From the NCBI GenBank assembly GCA_964518335.1, contig CAZFDT010000013.1, positions 21,366-85,365 of the forward strand: a stretch of 64,000 bases of DNA, given 5' to 3'. Shown piece after piece: positions 45,373-54,401 of the stretch. Within the stretch, counting starts at the first letter, position 1, and every line of letters starts with the position of its first letter. The DNA is from CAZFDT01 sp964518335 (GTDB lineage: Bacteria > Planctomycetota > Phycisphaerae > Phycisphaerales > Phycisphaeraceae). The translations under genes and the position numbers were made by a program. Under the pieces are notes generated by a model that did not search any database, was not told where the DNA came from, and was given only the letters and a program-made list of their open reading frames with translations.

Positions 45373-47202
45373 ATGCCTGCACCCGTCACGGTGCCCGACA
45401 ACCCTCTGGCCACGCTGCGCAAGGAGCACCCGCGCGTCGTCGCCACGGCGGAAGACTTCGTCCGGCTCCGGCAGCGAGCAACCAATGACCCGCAACTTGC
45501 CGCCGCGGTCGCGTCTATGCTGAGTCGGACGCATCGTGTCATCGACGAGCCGGTGAGCACGTACGACATCCCCGACGGCAAGCGACTGCTGTGGGTCAGT
45601 CGCCAGGTGGTGGAGCGGGCCTACCTGCTGGCGATGGCGTGGCGGATGACGGGCGAGGCGCCGCTGCGGGAGAGGCTTTGGGCCGAGATGCAGGCCGTCG
45701 CCGCGTTCCCCGACTGGAACCCATCGCATTTCCTCGACACCGGCGAAATGGCTCACGCGGTGGCCGTGGCCTACGACTGGCTCTACGACGACTGGACCGA
45801 TGCACAGCGCTGCGCCATGCGTGAGGCGATCGTACGCCATGCGTTCGATCCGGCAGGCAAGACGCTCGACGCGCAGAACTGGTGGGCGGTACACGTCAAC
45901 AACTGGAACGTCGTGTGCAACGGCGGGTTGGCCACCGCGGCGATCGCGCTGGGCGAGGAGACGCCACAGTGGTCCTCGCGCATCATCCGCGAGGCGGTGA
46001 CGAACGTGCCGATCTGCCTGGCGCACTTCGCTCCCGACGGCGGCTGGCCGGAGGGACCGGCGTACTGGGGCTACACGCTCAAGTACCTGGTCTTCATGCT
46101 TTCGTCGCTGCAAGCCGGGCTCGGTACCGACTTCGGGCTGGGCGACCTGCCCGGTTTGGCTCACAGCGGCATGTTCCCGGTCCACCTGCGCGGGCCCACC
46201 GGCGGCATCTTCAACTACGCCGATTGCGGAGAGTCCTTCTCCACTCGACGTAGCGGCGACAGCGCGATGATCGGGTTCTGGCTGGCGCATCGCTACGACC
46301 GCGATGACGTCATCAGCGATGTGGATCTCGACGCCGTGAATCACCCGCTCGCCCTGCTGTGGTGGCGCAAACCCCGGACCACACCCCCGCTCGACGCATA
46401 CTTCGGCGGCGTCGAAGCGGTCGCAATGCGATCGGCGTGGGGCGACCCCAACGCCACCTTCGTGGCGGTGCAGTGCGGCAGAAATCCCGTCGGGCACAAC
46501 CAGGCCGACCTCGGCTCGTTCGTCCTCGACGCCCTGGGCGTGCGCTGGGCCGTCGATCTGGGCGTGGACGACTATAACCTGCCGGGCTACTTCGGTGCCA
46601 AGCGGTGGGAGTACTATCGCCTGCGCACCGAGAGCCACAACACGATTGTCATCAATCCCGACGCCACCGCCGGTCAAACCCTTGATGCCGGCGGTCAAGT
46701 GACTCGCTTCGACGCGGACGCGCACAGCCCGTCGGTGACGATGGACCTCACCCCGGCCTATCCCGGCACCGAATCGGTCGCGCGCCGCATCGAGATGCCC
46801 GCCCGTCGCCAGGTCGTGATCGAGGACCAGGTGCGAACGGCAACGGCCTCGACCATATGGTGGTTCACGCACACTCGCGCTGCAGTGAACTTGGCAGACG
46901 ACGGCCGATCCGCATTGCTCGAACAGGACGGCAAACGTCTGCGCGTGACGCTCGAATCGCCCGACGGCGCGGCGCTGCAGGTCATGCCCGCGCGACCGCT
47001 GTCCACCTCGCCCGACCCCGAGGGGCAAAACCCCAACGACGGCTCGACGCTGCTCAACGCCGCCCACACCGGAGTCGTGCGCGTAGGCGACATCCCCCAA
47101 TGGGGCAACCCCGACCCCGCCAAGGCGGTCCGCAAGCTCGGCTTGCGACTGGACAGGGCACGCGATGTAGTCATCCGTGTGAGCTTCACGCCATTAACCT
47201 GA
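45373..47202 (+). CDS. Heparinase II/III-like polysaccharide lyase
   Basis: 609 residues. The N-terminal two-thirds is an alpha-toroid (LAMAWRMTGEAPLRERLWAEM, TGEMAHAVAVAYDWLYDD, NWWAVHVNNWNVVCNGG), and the C-terminal third is the beta-sandwich heparinase II/III domain (RNPVGHNQADLGSFVLDALG, ESHNTIVINP). Such enzymes cleave uronic-acid-containing glycans by beta-elimination. No signal peptide is visible. It lies between two sulfatases with gaps of 1 and 3 bases, which argues for a sulfated uronate polysaccharide as substrate. Confidence 0.85.
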   Translation: MPAPVTVPDNPLATLRKEHPRVVATAEDFVRLRQRATNDPQLAAAVASMLSRTHRVIDEPVSTYDIPDGKRLLWVSRQVVERAYLLAMAWRMTGEAPLRERLWAEMQAVAAFPDWNPSHFLDTGEMAHAVAVAYDWLYDDWTDAQRCAMREAIVRHAFDPAGKTLDAQNWWAVHVNNWNVVCNGGLATAAIALGEETPQWSSRIIREAVTNVPICLAHFAPDGGWPEGPAYWGYTLKYLVFMLSSLQAGLGTDFGLGDLPGLAHSGMFPVHLRGPTGGIFNYADCGESFSTRRSGDSAMIGFWLAHRYDRDDVISDVDLDAVNHPLALLWWRKPRTTPPLDAYFGGVEAVAMRSAWGDPNATFVAVQCGRNPVGHNQADLGSFVLDALGVRWAVDLGVDDYNLPGYFGAKRWEYYRLRTESHNTIVINPDATAGQTLDAGGQVTRFDADAHSPSVTMDLTPAYPGTESVARRIEMPARRQVVIEDQVRTATASTIWWFTHTRAAVNLADDGRSALLEQDGKRLRVTLESPDGAALQVMPARPLSTSPDPEGQNPNDGSTLLNAAHTGVVRVGDIPQWGNPDPAKAVRKLGLRLDRARDVVIRVSFTPLT

Positions 47203-47205
47203 CGC

Positions 47206-48528
47206 ATGAGACGACGACCCAACATCGTGATCACCATGGCCGACGATCAGCGGCACGATATGCTGTCGGCGCTGGGACATGCCGTGCTCCGCACGCCAGC
47301 TCTGGATCGACTGGTATCCGAGGGCACATGCTTCACGCATGCGCACTGTCTGGGGTCGCCCCACGGGGCGGTGTGCGCCCCCAGCCGGGCGATGCTTCAC
47401 ACCGGGCGCACGTTGTTTCACATCCCCGCGAGCATCAGGCAGGATTACGGCCCGTTCCGCCCACCATGCGACACGCCGCAGGAGTCGCTGCCACTGCTGG
47501 GCGAACTGCTGCAGCAAGCTGGCTACCGTACGTTCCTGACCGGCAAGTGGCACAACAACGCGCCCAGCCTCAACCGCAGCTTCGGCGAGGGAGCCGCGAT
47601 CTTCCTCCGCGGCATGTCCAGTCATTTTGCAGTGCCGGTGCATGATTACGATCCGACTGGAGCGTATGACAAGTCGGCGGCGCGCATCGGCGACCGTCAT
47701 TCGATCGATCTGTTCACGGACGCGGCGATCGAGTTCATCCGCGATTACGATGGGGACAGACCTTTTTTCCTCGTGTGCGCCCACACCGCTCCCCATGACC
47801 CGCGCCACACGACGCCCCGGTGGCACGAGCAGTATCGTCCGCAGGATATGGCACTGCCTGCCAACTTCGTGCCCTCGCATCCCTTCGACAACGGCGAAAT
47901 GGACGTGCGCGACGAGTTGCTGGCCGCCCACCCGCGCGAGCCGGACGAGGTTCGCCGCCATATCGCCGACTATTGCGCTATCACCGCCCATATGGACGAC
48001 GGCATCGGCCGACTCCTCGCCGCGCTGGATGACCACGATCTGGCCGGGGACACCATCGTCGTGCATACCGCCGATCACGGTTTGGCGGTGGGCCAGCATG
48101 GGCTCATGGGCAAGCAGAACCTTTACGACCACTCGGTGCGCGTACCCCTGGTGATGCGGGGGCCCGGCATCGACGCCGGCGTCCGCAACGATCGGCTGTG
48201 CTACCAACACGACTTGTTTCCCACGCTGCTGCGGTTGACCGGCGTTGATGTTCCTCAGACCTGCGAGTTTGCCGACCTGTTCAGCTCGCCCCGCCGCCAG
48301 ACGCTGTTCACCACGTACCGCGAGCTGATGCGCGGCGTGCGCGACAAGCAGCACAAGCTCATCGAGTATCTCGTGAACGGCGTGCGAACCACGCAACTGT
48401 TTGACATGACCGTCGATCCGCACGAGTTGGCCAACGTCGCCGCGAAGCGACCCGCCGTCGTCGCTCGACTTCGGGAGGAGCTTCATGCCTGGCAGTCCCG
48501 AGTCGATGACCCGGTGCGTGTGGTGTGA
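47206..48528 (+). CDS. Sulfatase (formylglycine type), second
   Basis: 440 residues. RRRPNIVITMADDQRHDML has the metal-binding Asp pair. The maturation motif is Cys57-Ala-Pro-Ser-Arg, and VVHTADHGLAVGQHG is the second metal site. It begins 3 bases after the lyase gene stop. Its sequence clearly differs from the first sulfatase, so the two probably remove sulfate from different positions. Confidence 0.92.
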   Translation: MRRRPNIVITMADDQRHDMLSALGHAVLRTPALDRLVSEGTCFTHAHCLGSPHGAVCAPSRAMLHTGRTLFHIPASIRQDYGPFRPPCDTPQESLPLLGELLQQAGYRTFLTGKWHNNAPSLNRSFGEGAAIFLRGMSSHFAVPVHDYDPTGAYDKSAARIGDRHSIDLFTDAAIEFIRDYDGDRPFFLVCAHTAPHDPRHTTPRWHEQYRPQDMALPANFVPSHPFDNGEMDVRDELLAAHPREPDEVRRHIADYCAITAHMDDGIGRLLAALDDHDLAGDTIVVHTADHGLAVGQHGLMGKQNLYDHSVRVPLVMRGPGIDAGVRNDRLCYQHDLFPTLLRLTGVDVPQTCEFADLFSSPRRQTLFTTYRELMRGVRDKQHKLIEYLVNGVRTTQLFDMTVDPHELANVAAKRPAVVARLREELHAWQSRVDDPVRVV

Positions 48529-48537
48529 CGTGCCGAA

Positions 48538-49848
48538 TCAATCGTGGCGGAGGGCGGTGATGGGGTCCTGCTGGGCGGCGCGGACGGCGGGGTAGACGCC
48601 GAAGACGATGCCGACGCCGGTGGCGACGACGAAGCTGAGGATGATGGACCAGAGAGTGACTGCGGGCTGGCCGATGGCGGTCGCGCCGCCGGACGAATGG
48701 GACATGAATTGGAAGATGGCGTAGGCGCCAAGAGGGCCAAGTGCAACACCGATGAGCCCGCCCATGGACGACAGCAGCGTGGTTTCGGTGAGAAACTGGG
48801 CGATGACATGGCGACGAGTAGCGCCCAGGGCGCGGCGGATGCCGATCTCGCGCGTGCGTTCGGTGACGCTGGCAAGCATGATGTTCATGATCCCGATGCC
48901 GCCCACGAGCAGGCTGATGGCGGCGATGGCGGTCATGAGGTAATTGAACATGGCGAGGGTGCGCGACTGCTGTTCGAGGAGTTCGAGCGGGACGATGGTG
49001 GTGACGTCGCCGGCTTTGCTGTGGGCCTGAACGACGATGAGCTTGACCTGGTTGGCGACATCGAGCACGTGCTTCTCGCTGGCGACTTCGATGTAGAGCT
49101 CACTGAGCTCGACCATGGTGGCCTCGAAGCTGCCCGACTGCCTGCGGAAGACGGTGTCGCCGAAGCGGGCGGTGGCGGTGGTGATGGGGATGTGAACGTC
49201 GTAGTTGAGGTTGCGTCCGACCAGGGCCGTGCCGGCCCCGCCCGCCAGCCCGACGCGTCGGAGGACGCCGATGACCTTGAAGGCATGCGAGTCGATGCGA
49301 ATCACGCCGTCGATGGGGTCTTCGAGCGGAAACAGCCGCTCGGCGACGTCGGCGCCGAGCACGGCGACGTTGTCCAGCCGCTCGATGTCAGCGTCGGTGA
49401 GATATCGGCCGCGCTCGACGCGCAGCGAGGTGACATCGAGGAGTTCGGGCACGGTGCCGAAGGTTTCTCCCGAGACCCGGTGCTGGCCTTGGGTGACGTT
49501 GCCGCCGGCACGCTTGAGGGGGACGATGCGCCGAATCGGGGCGTGGCCGCGCAGACTCTGGATCTTCATCTCGTCGCTGCGCGTCAGGCCGTAGGACAGC
49601 ACCGTGCGCGAGGACGACCCGCTGGGGGCCGGCGCGTCGGGGGGTTTGACCGAACGCACAATGATGTTGTTGGCGCCGAGTTGACGGATGTCGGCCAGGG
49701 CCTTGCGCTTGTTGCCTTCGCCGATGGCGACCATGGTGATGACCGCGGCCACGCCGAAGATGATGCCCAGCGCCGTCAACAGCGACCGCAGCTTGTGGAG
49801 CATGAGGTTGGCCAGGCCGAGCTTGAGGGTTTCATAGAGGAAGTTCAC
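48538..49848 (-). CDS. MacB-like ABC transporter permease
   Basis: 436 residues. One N-terminal membrane helix (LTALGIIFGVAAVITMVAIGEG), a large periplasmic MacB_PCD domain (about 50-290), and three C-terminal FtsX helices (FNYLMTAIAAISLLVGGIGIMNIML, then two more), the standard MacB/LolC layout. No ATPase gene is adjacent, so the partner is encoded elsewhere. GTG at 49848 has AGGGA 5 bases upstream; the ATG at 49863 has no such site. Confidence 0.88.
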   Translation of the reverse strand: MNFLYETLKLGLANLMLHKLRSLLTALGIIFGVAAVITMVAIGEGNKRKALADIRQLGANNIIVRSVKPPDAPAPSGSSSRTVLSYGLTRSDEMKIQSLRGHAPIRRIVPLKRAGGNVTQGQHRVSGETFGTVPELLDVTSLRVERGRYLTDADIERLDNVAVLGADVAERLFPLEDPIDGVIRIDSHAFKVIGVLRRVGLAGGAGTALVGRNLNYDVHIPITTATARFGDTVFRRQSGSFEATMVELSELYIEVASEKHVLDVANQVKLIVVQAHSKAGDVTTIVPLELLEQQSRTLAMFNYLMTAIAAISLLVGGIGIMNIMLASVTERTREIGIRRALGATRRHVIAQFLTETTLLSSMGGLIGVALGPLGAYAIFQFMSHSSGGATAIGQPAVTLWSIILSFVVATGVGIVFGVYPAVRAAQQDPITALRHD

Positions 49849-49906
49849 GGCGTTCCCTGTCATGGCCGCGACCATCGGCCGCACTCTCGGGTATAAATCA
49901 TACGCG

Positions 49907-50191
49907 ATGCCCACAATCACCATCGGCACCGAGACCGAGGAAACCAACCGCTGGCGTTATGCCGTAACGGTCGAGGACGGCGGGCGTCGCCACGCGTACG
50001 ACGTGACACTGTCGTGGAGCGACTACGACCTGTGGAGCCACGGCCGTGTCGCCCCGGAAAAGGTGGTGAAGGCCGCCTTCGAGTTCCTCCTGCAGCGGGA
50101 GCCCGCGACGAGCATCATGTCCAAGTTCGACTGCGCCGTGATCCGACGTTATTTCCCCGACGTGGACGCGGAGCTGCCGAAGATGATGTGA
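49907..50191 (+). CDS. Hypothetical protein, 94 aa
   Basis: Starts MPTITIGTETEETNRWRYAV. Contains AYDVTLSWSDYDLWSHGRVAPEKVVKAA and ends RRYFPDVDAELPKMM. No signal peptide. It is conserved-looking (codon bias like its neighbours), but I do not recognise the family. It diverges from the permease gene by 58 bases and converges with rmuC. Confidence 0.65.
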   Translation: MPTITIGTETEETNRWRYAVTVEDGGRRHAYDVTLSWSDYDLWSHGRVAPEKVVKAAFEFLLQREPATSIMSKFDCAVIRRYFPDVDAELPKMM

Positions 50192-50233
50192 ATCCGAGAG
50201 CACGACGCAGGGTCGCGGCTTGACACAAAGGCA

Positions 50234-51559
50234 TTACGCCGGGTCCACCACCTTCACTTCGCGCGGGGCCGTTTCGACGGGGACGATTTCGCCTTCGGTG
50301 GGAAGCTCGCGGGGGCTGTCGGCGGCTAAGTCCTTGAAGCGGCGGGCCTGCACCAGCACCTGGCTCTCGTAGCTGCCCACGGTCTTGTTAAAGTGCTCGA
50401 CGGTCTTGTCCACCGCTTTACCCAGGTTCTGCAGGTGGGCGCTCATCACCGCCAGGCGCCGGTGCAGTTCCACACCAAGATCGCTGATCTTGCGGGCATT
50501 GTCTGCGAGCTGCTCCTCACGCCAGCCCACTGCAACGGCTTTGAGCAGCGCGATCAACGTCGAGGGCGTGGCGATCACCACGCCGCGATTGAATGACGTC
50601 TCCATCAGGTCCGGCTTGCGCGACAGCGCCGCCTGCAGAAAGCTCTCGCCGGGAATGAACAGCACGACAAAATCGGGGCTGCGGGCGAACTGGCTCTGAT
50701 AGCCCTTGCTGGCCAGGTCGAGCACCTTCTCCTCGACGTGCCGCACGTAGCGCGACAGCTCCTGCTCGCGCTGCTCATCTGTGCCGGCGTCCAGGGCGGC
50801 AAGGTAAGCGTCGATCGGCGCCTTGCTGTCCACCACGATGTCGCGCCCGGCAGGCAGGTGCACGATCATGTCGGGCCGCTTGCTCTTGCCCTCGGTGTCC
50901 ACACCCGTCAACTGCTCGGTGAAATCGCAGCGATCGATCATTCCCGCCAGTTCGGCGACGCGACGCAACTGCACCTCGCCCCACCGCCCGCGCACGTCCG
51001 GCCGGCGGAGGGCCTGCACCAGCTTGCCCGTCTCGCTCTGCAGGCGGCGCTGATCGTCCACCACCGACGACATGAGCTGCTTGAGGCCCTGGTACGCGCC
51101 CTCTCGCTTGCTCTCCAGCTCGGTCACGACTTTGCTCTGCTTCTCGATCGCCTCGCGGATGGGCTTGAGCAACTCGTCGATCGCCGCCTTGCGCTGCTCG
51201 AGCTGCGCGGCGGCGTCCTTCTGCTTGCCCTCGAAGTTCTCGTTGGCCAGTTTGAGAAATCGCTCCTCGGCCTGCTGCAGCGCGTTGCCAGCCAGTGCGG
51301 CAAACGTATCCCTAGCCTGCTCCTGGGCCGCCTCGAACTGTTGACGCATCTGCTCGGCGGTGGCGCGGTGATGCTCCAGTTGTGCGATCAGGTCGCGGCC
51401 CTCCTGGGCATGCTTGTCGATGACGACGCGCGCGTCGCGCAGCTCGCCCGCCAGCCGGTCACGGTCGGCGACCACCGCATGCCGGCCTGCGTACATCCAC
51501 ACGCAGGCAACCAGCAGCAGCGCGGCCAGCAGGCTGACGACGATCAGGGCGACGACCAT
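50234..51559 (-). CDS. rmuC: DNA recombination protein RmuC
   Basis: 441 residues. An N-terminal membrane anchor (VVALIVVSLLAALLLVACVWMY) is followed by a long coiled coil (about 35-170) and the RmuC nuclease-like domain (about 175-400, RGRWGEVQLRRVAELAGM, DIVVDSKAPIDAYL, FVVLFIPGESFLQAAL). RmuC is thought to limit inverted-repeat-driven rearrangement. Length and motifs are normal. The motif CCACTGCAAC lies inside it at 50527-50536. Confidence 0.93.
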   Translation of the reverse strand: MVVALIVVSLLAALLLVACVWMYAGRHAVVADRDRLAGELRDARVVIDKHAQEGRDLIAQLEHHRATAEQMRQQFEAAQEQARDTFAALAGNALQQAEERFLKLANENFEGKQKDAAAQLEQRKAAIDELLKPIREAIEKQSKVVTELESKREGAYQGLKQLMSSVVDDQRRLQSETGKLVQALRRPDVRGRWGEVQLRRVAELAGMIDRCDFTEQLTGVDTEGKSKRPDMIVHLPAGRDIVVDSKAPIDAYLAALDAGTDEQREQELSRYVRHVEEKVLDLASKGYQSQFARSPDFVVLFIPGESFLQAALSRKPDLMETSFNRGVVIATPSTLIALLKAVAVGWREEQLADNARKISDLGVELHRRLAVMSAHLQNLGKAVDKTVEHFNKTVGSYESQVLVQARRFKDLAADSPRELPTEGEIVPVETAPREVKVVDPA

Positions 51560-51599
51560 GGCGCGATTGTACCCGCGGGCACTGGCCCGCGACGTGCCA

Positions 51600-51953
51600 T
51601 CATGCCGTCAGATCGAGATGGCGGTAGAGCGCCCCTGCCGACACGTCCTCATCGGCCGACTCCGCGGCTGAGTCGGGCAGATCGGACGGTGAACGTCTGA
51701 CACGGCGGCGCTGCTCCTCCATCTCGTCGGCGATCGACCGCTCGGGCAGGCGATCATCGACGTGCAGGCGAGGGGCGGCCTGATCCTGGTCGCTTTCCTC
51801 CAGCGACCGCAGGTGGGCTTCGAAGGCGTCGCGCACCCGCCGCACCGCACGCTCGCGCTCCGCGTCGCGGCGATCGCGGGCGCGAGCGATCTGCTGGGCG
51901 GTGTGGGTGACACCCGCCACACCCTGGGCCACGCTGGTGCCGGTCAGGTCCAT
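51600..51953 (-). CDS. Hypothetical protein, 117 aa, charged
   Basis: Starts MDLTGTSVAQGVAGVTHTAQQ, then a highly charged helical segment (RARDRRDAERERAVRRVRD), and ends ALYRHLDLTA. GGAG lies 8 bases before the ATG. No domain recognised; composition suggests a coiled or disordered cytoplasmic protein. It lies 40 bases upstream of rmuC on the same strand and may share its transcript. Confidence 0.6.
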   Translation of the reverse strand: MDLTGTSVAQGVAGVTHTAQQIARARDRRDAERERAVRRVRDAFEAHLRSLEESDQDQAAPRLHVDDRLPERSIADEMEEQRRRVRRSPSDLPDSAAESADEDVSAGALYRHLDLTA

Positions 51954-52050
51954 GGCACGGTCTCCGCGCGTCGCACGGCACGACTTGCCGACGCCGTCAT
52001 TTCTATCGACTATCCCTCCGACCGGCTTGAGTTATGCGGACCTAACCCCC

Positions 52051-53793
52051 TCACACCGGCAACCGTTCCAGTTCCTCCCACACCGCAGCCATCAGCGGCT
52101 CGAACGTTTGGCGGCCGAAGTCGAAGCGTATCCCCGCCACGTCGAACAGTTCGGGCAGGGTCCGCTTGCCCCCCAGCGACAGTGCGGCACGATAGTCCGC
52201 CAGCGCCTGGCGCGGGTCATCGCGGTAGCGCCGCCACAACTGCAGCGCTCCGAGCTGCGCGATGCCGTACTCGATGTAGTAGAACGGATAGTGGTACAGA
52301 TGCAGTTGCCTCTGCCACAGCGATGCCTTCTCGTCCTCGTGTCCGCGCCAGTCCACCAACTGACTGGCGAATCGCTGCTGCATCTGCGCCCACGCCGCCG
52401 CCCGCTCGTCGCGGCTGTGGCCGGGGTGCGTGTACAGCCAGTGCTGAAAGCCATCGATCGTCGCCATCCATGGGAAGAACTTGACGATGCCCTCCAGCAG
52501 CGTGCGCTTGGCGCGGGCGGCATCGTCGGGCGAGCGATAGAACTCGTCCAGCGCGTCAACCGCGATCAACTCCATCGACATGCTCGCCACCTCGCAGAAC
52601 TCCAGCGGCGCGTGGCGCAGGAACACGAGCGGCTCCTCGGCCGACGCCCACTGAAAGTGGAACGCATGCCCGCCCTCGTGCAGCAACGTCTCCACGTCGC
52701 GCTGCAGCCCTGCAGCGTTCATGAAGATGAACGGCTGGCGCGACTCCTCCAACGATGACTGATATCCACCCGCGCGCTTGCCCACGCGCGACGCCAGATC
52801 GAGGTTGCGCCCCGGCACAAGACGACCAAAGTCCAGGGCCAGTGCAGCGTCCACCCGCTCGAACACCCGCCGCGTCCCGCTCACCAGGTCCTCGACTCGG
52901 TCCGGCGCGAACGGCCGCAGCGGCGGACGGTGACGCGGGTCCACCGCCAGATCCCACGGCCGCAGCGACTCGACCTCCAACTCCGCCTGGCGACGACGAC
53001 CCAGTTCCTCCACCAGCGGCATGCACGTCGCCTCGATCGCCTCGCCGAACTGCAGGCACTGCTCGGGCGTGTAGTCGAACCGGCACATGTCCTGCCACAC
53101 GTACTCGCGGTAGCTGGACTTGTCGGCGTTCTGCGCGATCGTGTGGCGAACGGTGAGCAACTCGTCGAAGATCGCCTCCACCGCCTCGCGGTCGCGCAGC
53201 CGCCGCTGTGACATCGTCACCCACGCTTGCTCTCGCGTCGCCCGGTCCGGCTCCTCGAGAAAACGCGCCATCTGCTGCATGGTGTAGCTCTGGCCGCTGC
53301 CTCGGAAGTTCTCGATCATCATTGCCCCGACGATCTTGTCGTAGTCGCTGGTGAGCTTCTGCGCCTGCGTCTGCAGGGGGATGTTCGCGTCGCGGAACAG
53401 CTCCACGTCGGCACGCCAGTTGCGCAACATCACGCCGAACCGCGCCGCGTCCAGCTTCGCCGCACAGGGCGACTCGACCACCTTCTTCTGCAGTGCGAAC
53501 GCCAACGGCTTGATGCGCGGCTCGATCTGCTGGATGTAGTGCATAAATCGCGCTTCGATCGCCGCGTCATCGGTGTGGCACGTCTGATCGATTCGCACGC
53601 GGGCGGCGTACTCCGACACGACCGCCGACAGCTCCGAGTAATCGGCCAGAAGGTGGCCCAACTCGATGGCGGTGCGCAACGGGCGATCCAGCAGGCGCTG
53701 ATACAACGGCTGCAGTTGGCCCCAGTCAGCGGGGTCGAGGGATTGAGGGACGTATGTGCGGGCCGGGGCATGGGCGATCGTGGCAGTACTCAT
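52051..53793 (-). CDS. M3-family oligoendopeptidase F-like metallopeptidase
   Basis: 580 residues. The zinc motif HEGGH starts at His372 (LLHEGGHAFHFQWA), and the third ligand lies in FCEVASMSMELIA, the M3B arrangement. The N-terminal helical region and PFYYIEYGIAQLGALQLW near the C-terminus also match. It hydrolyses short cytoplasmic peptides. The first Met of the family-like N-terminus (MSTATIAHAPARTYVPQSLD) is used; the frame continues upstream to 53961 without homology-like content. Confidence 0.92.
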   Translation of the reverse strand: MSTATIAHAPARTYVPQSLDPADWGQLQPLYQRLLDRPLRTAIELGHLLADYSELSAVVSEYAARVRIDQTCHTDDAAIEARFMHYIQQIEPRIKPLAFALQKKVVESPCAAKLDAARFGVMLRNWRADVELFRDANIPLQTQAQKLTSDYDKIVGAMMIENFRGSGQSYTMQQMARFLEEPDRATREQAWVTMSQRRLRDREAVEAIFDELLTVRHTIAQNADKSSYREYVWQDMCRFDYTPEQCLQFGEAIEATCMPLVEELGRRRQAELEVESLRPWDLAVDPRHRPPLRPFAPDRVEDLVSGTRRVFERVDAALALDFGRLVPGRNLDLASRVGKRAGGYQSSLEESRQPFIFMNAAGLQRDVETLLHEGGHAFHFQWASAEEPLVFLRHAPLEFCEVASMSMELIAVDALDEFYRSPDDAARAKRTLLEGIVKFFPWMATIDGFQHWLYTHPGHSRDERAAAWAQMQQRFASQLVDWRGHEDEKASLWQRQLHLYHYPFYYIEYGIAQLGALQLWRRYRDDPRQALADYRAALSLGGKRTLPELFDVAGIRFDFGRQTFEPLMAAVWEELERLPV

Positions 53794-53873
53794 GGCGACC
53801 AAGTGTAGCCGCACCCTCCTCGCCACGACAGCGCCGACCTCGACACGCCGCGCCGCGTCATGTTGCCCGCGCC

Positions 53874-54356
53874 TCACTTGAGCTTTCGCAGCATCTTGGG
53901 TGTGAGCAGCCAGTGCAGCACGGCCGAGGCGTCGCGGCCGGCGATCTGCACAGACAGGCACGCGCAGCCGGCCTTCTTCAGTTCGACCCAGTCGCCCCCG
54001 CGCCCGCTCAGCAGGCGAATCATCAGCCGGCTCAGCGTCGGCTCGTGCCCCACGAGCATGACCGACGGCTCGTCGCGCCGGGCCAGCATGCCGACGATCG
54101 GGTCGATGGCGTCGTCGGCCAGAAGCGGCTCATCGGCGACGCGCACCTTGAACACGCGGCCCAGGATCGCCGCCGTCTGACGGGCACGCGCCTTGGGGCT
54201 GGTCAGAATGACGGCCGGGGGCTCGATCGCCGCCGCCAGGCCCACTGCAGCGTCCTGAGTCTTGCGAACACCCTCGGGCGTCAGCTCACGCGCACCGTCC
54301 GACCCGTCGGGCGATGCATCCTCAGCAATGCCGTGGCGGAAGATGAGTAGCTGCAT
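53874..54356 (-). CDS. sixA: SixA-type phosphohistidine phosphatase
   Basis: 160 residues. RHG at residues 7-9 with nucleophile His8 (LLIFRHGIAE), the conserved Arg in SPKARARQTA, and the second active-site His in LVGHEPTLSRL. Histidine-phosphatase superfamily, SixA branch. It lies just downstream of the PhoR-like kinase gene on the same strand, 45 bases apart, so it may be co-transcribed. A TATGCT hexamer 4 bases before the ATG suggests an additional, nearly leaderless transcript. Confidence 0.88.
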   Translation of the reverse strand: MQLLIFRHGIAEDASPDGSDGARELTPEGVRKTQDAAVGLAAAIEPPAVILTSPKARARQTAAILGRVFKVRVADEPLLADDAIDPIVGMLARRDEPSVMLVGHEPTLSRLMIRLLSGRGGDWVELKKAGCACLSVQIAGRDASAVLHWLLTPKMLRKLK

Positions 54357-54401
54357 GGGAGCATATTAACCGAGCATTCAGAGGTTCGACCCAAGGCGGG
54401 T

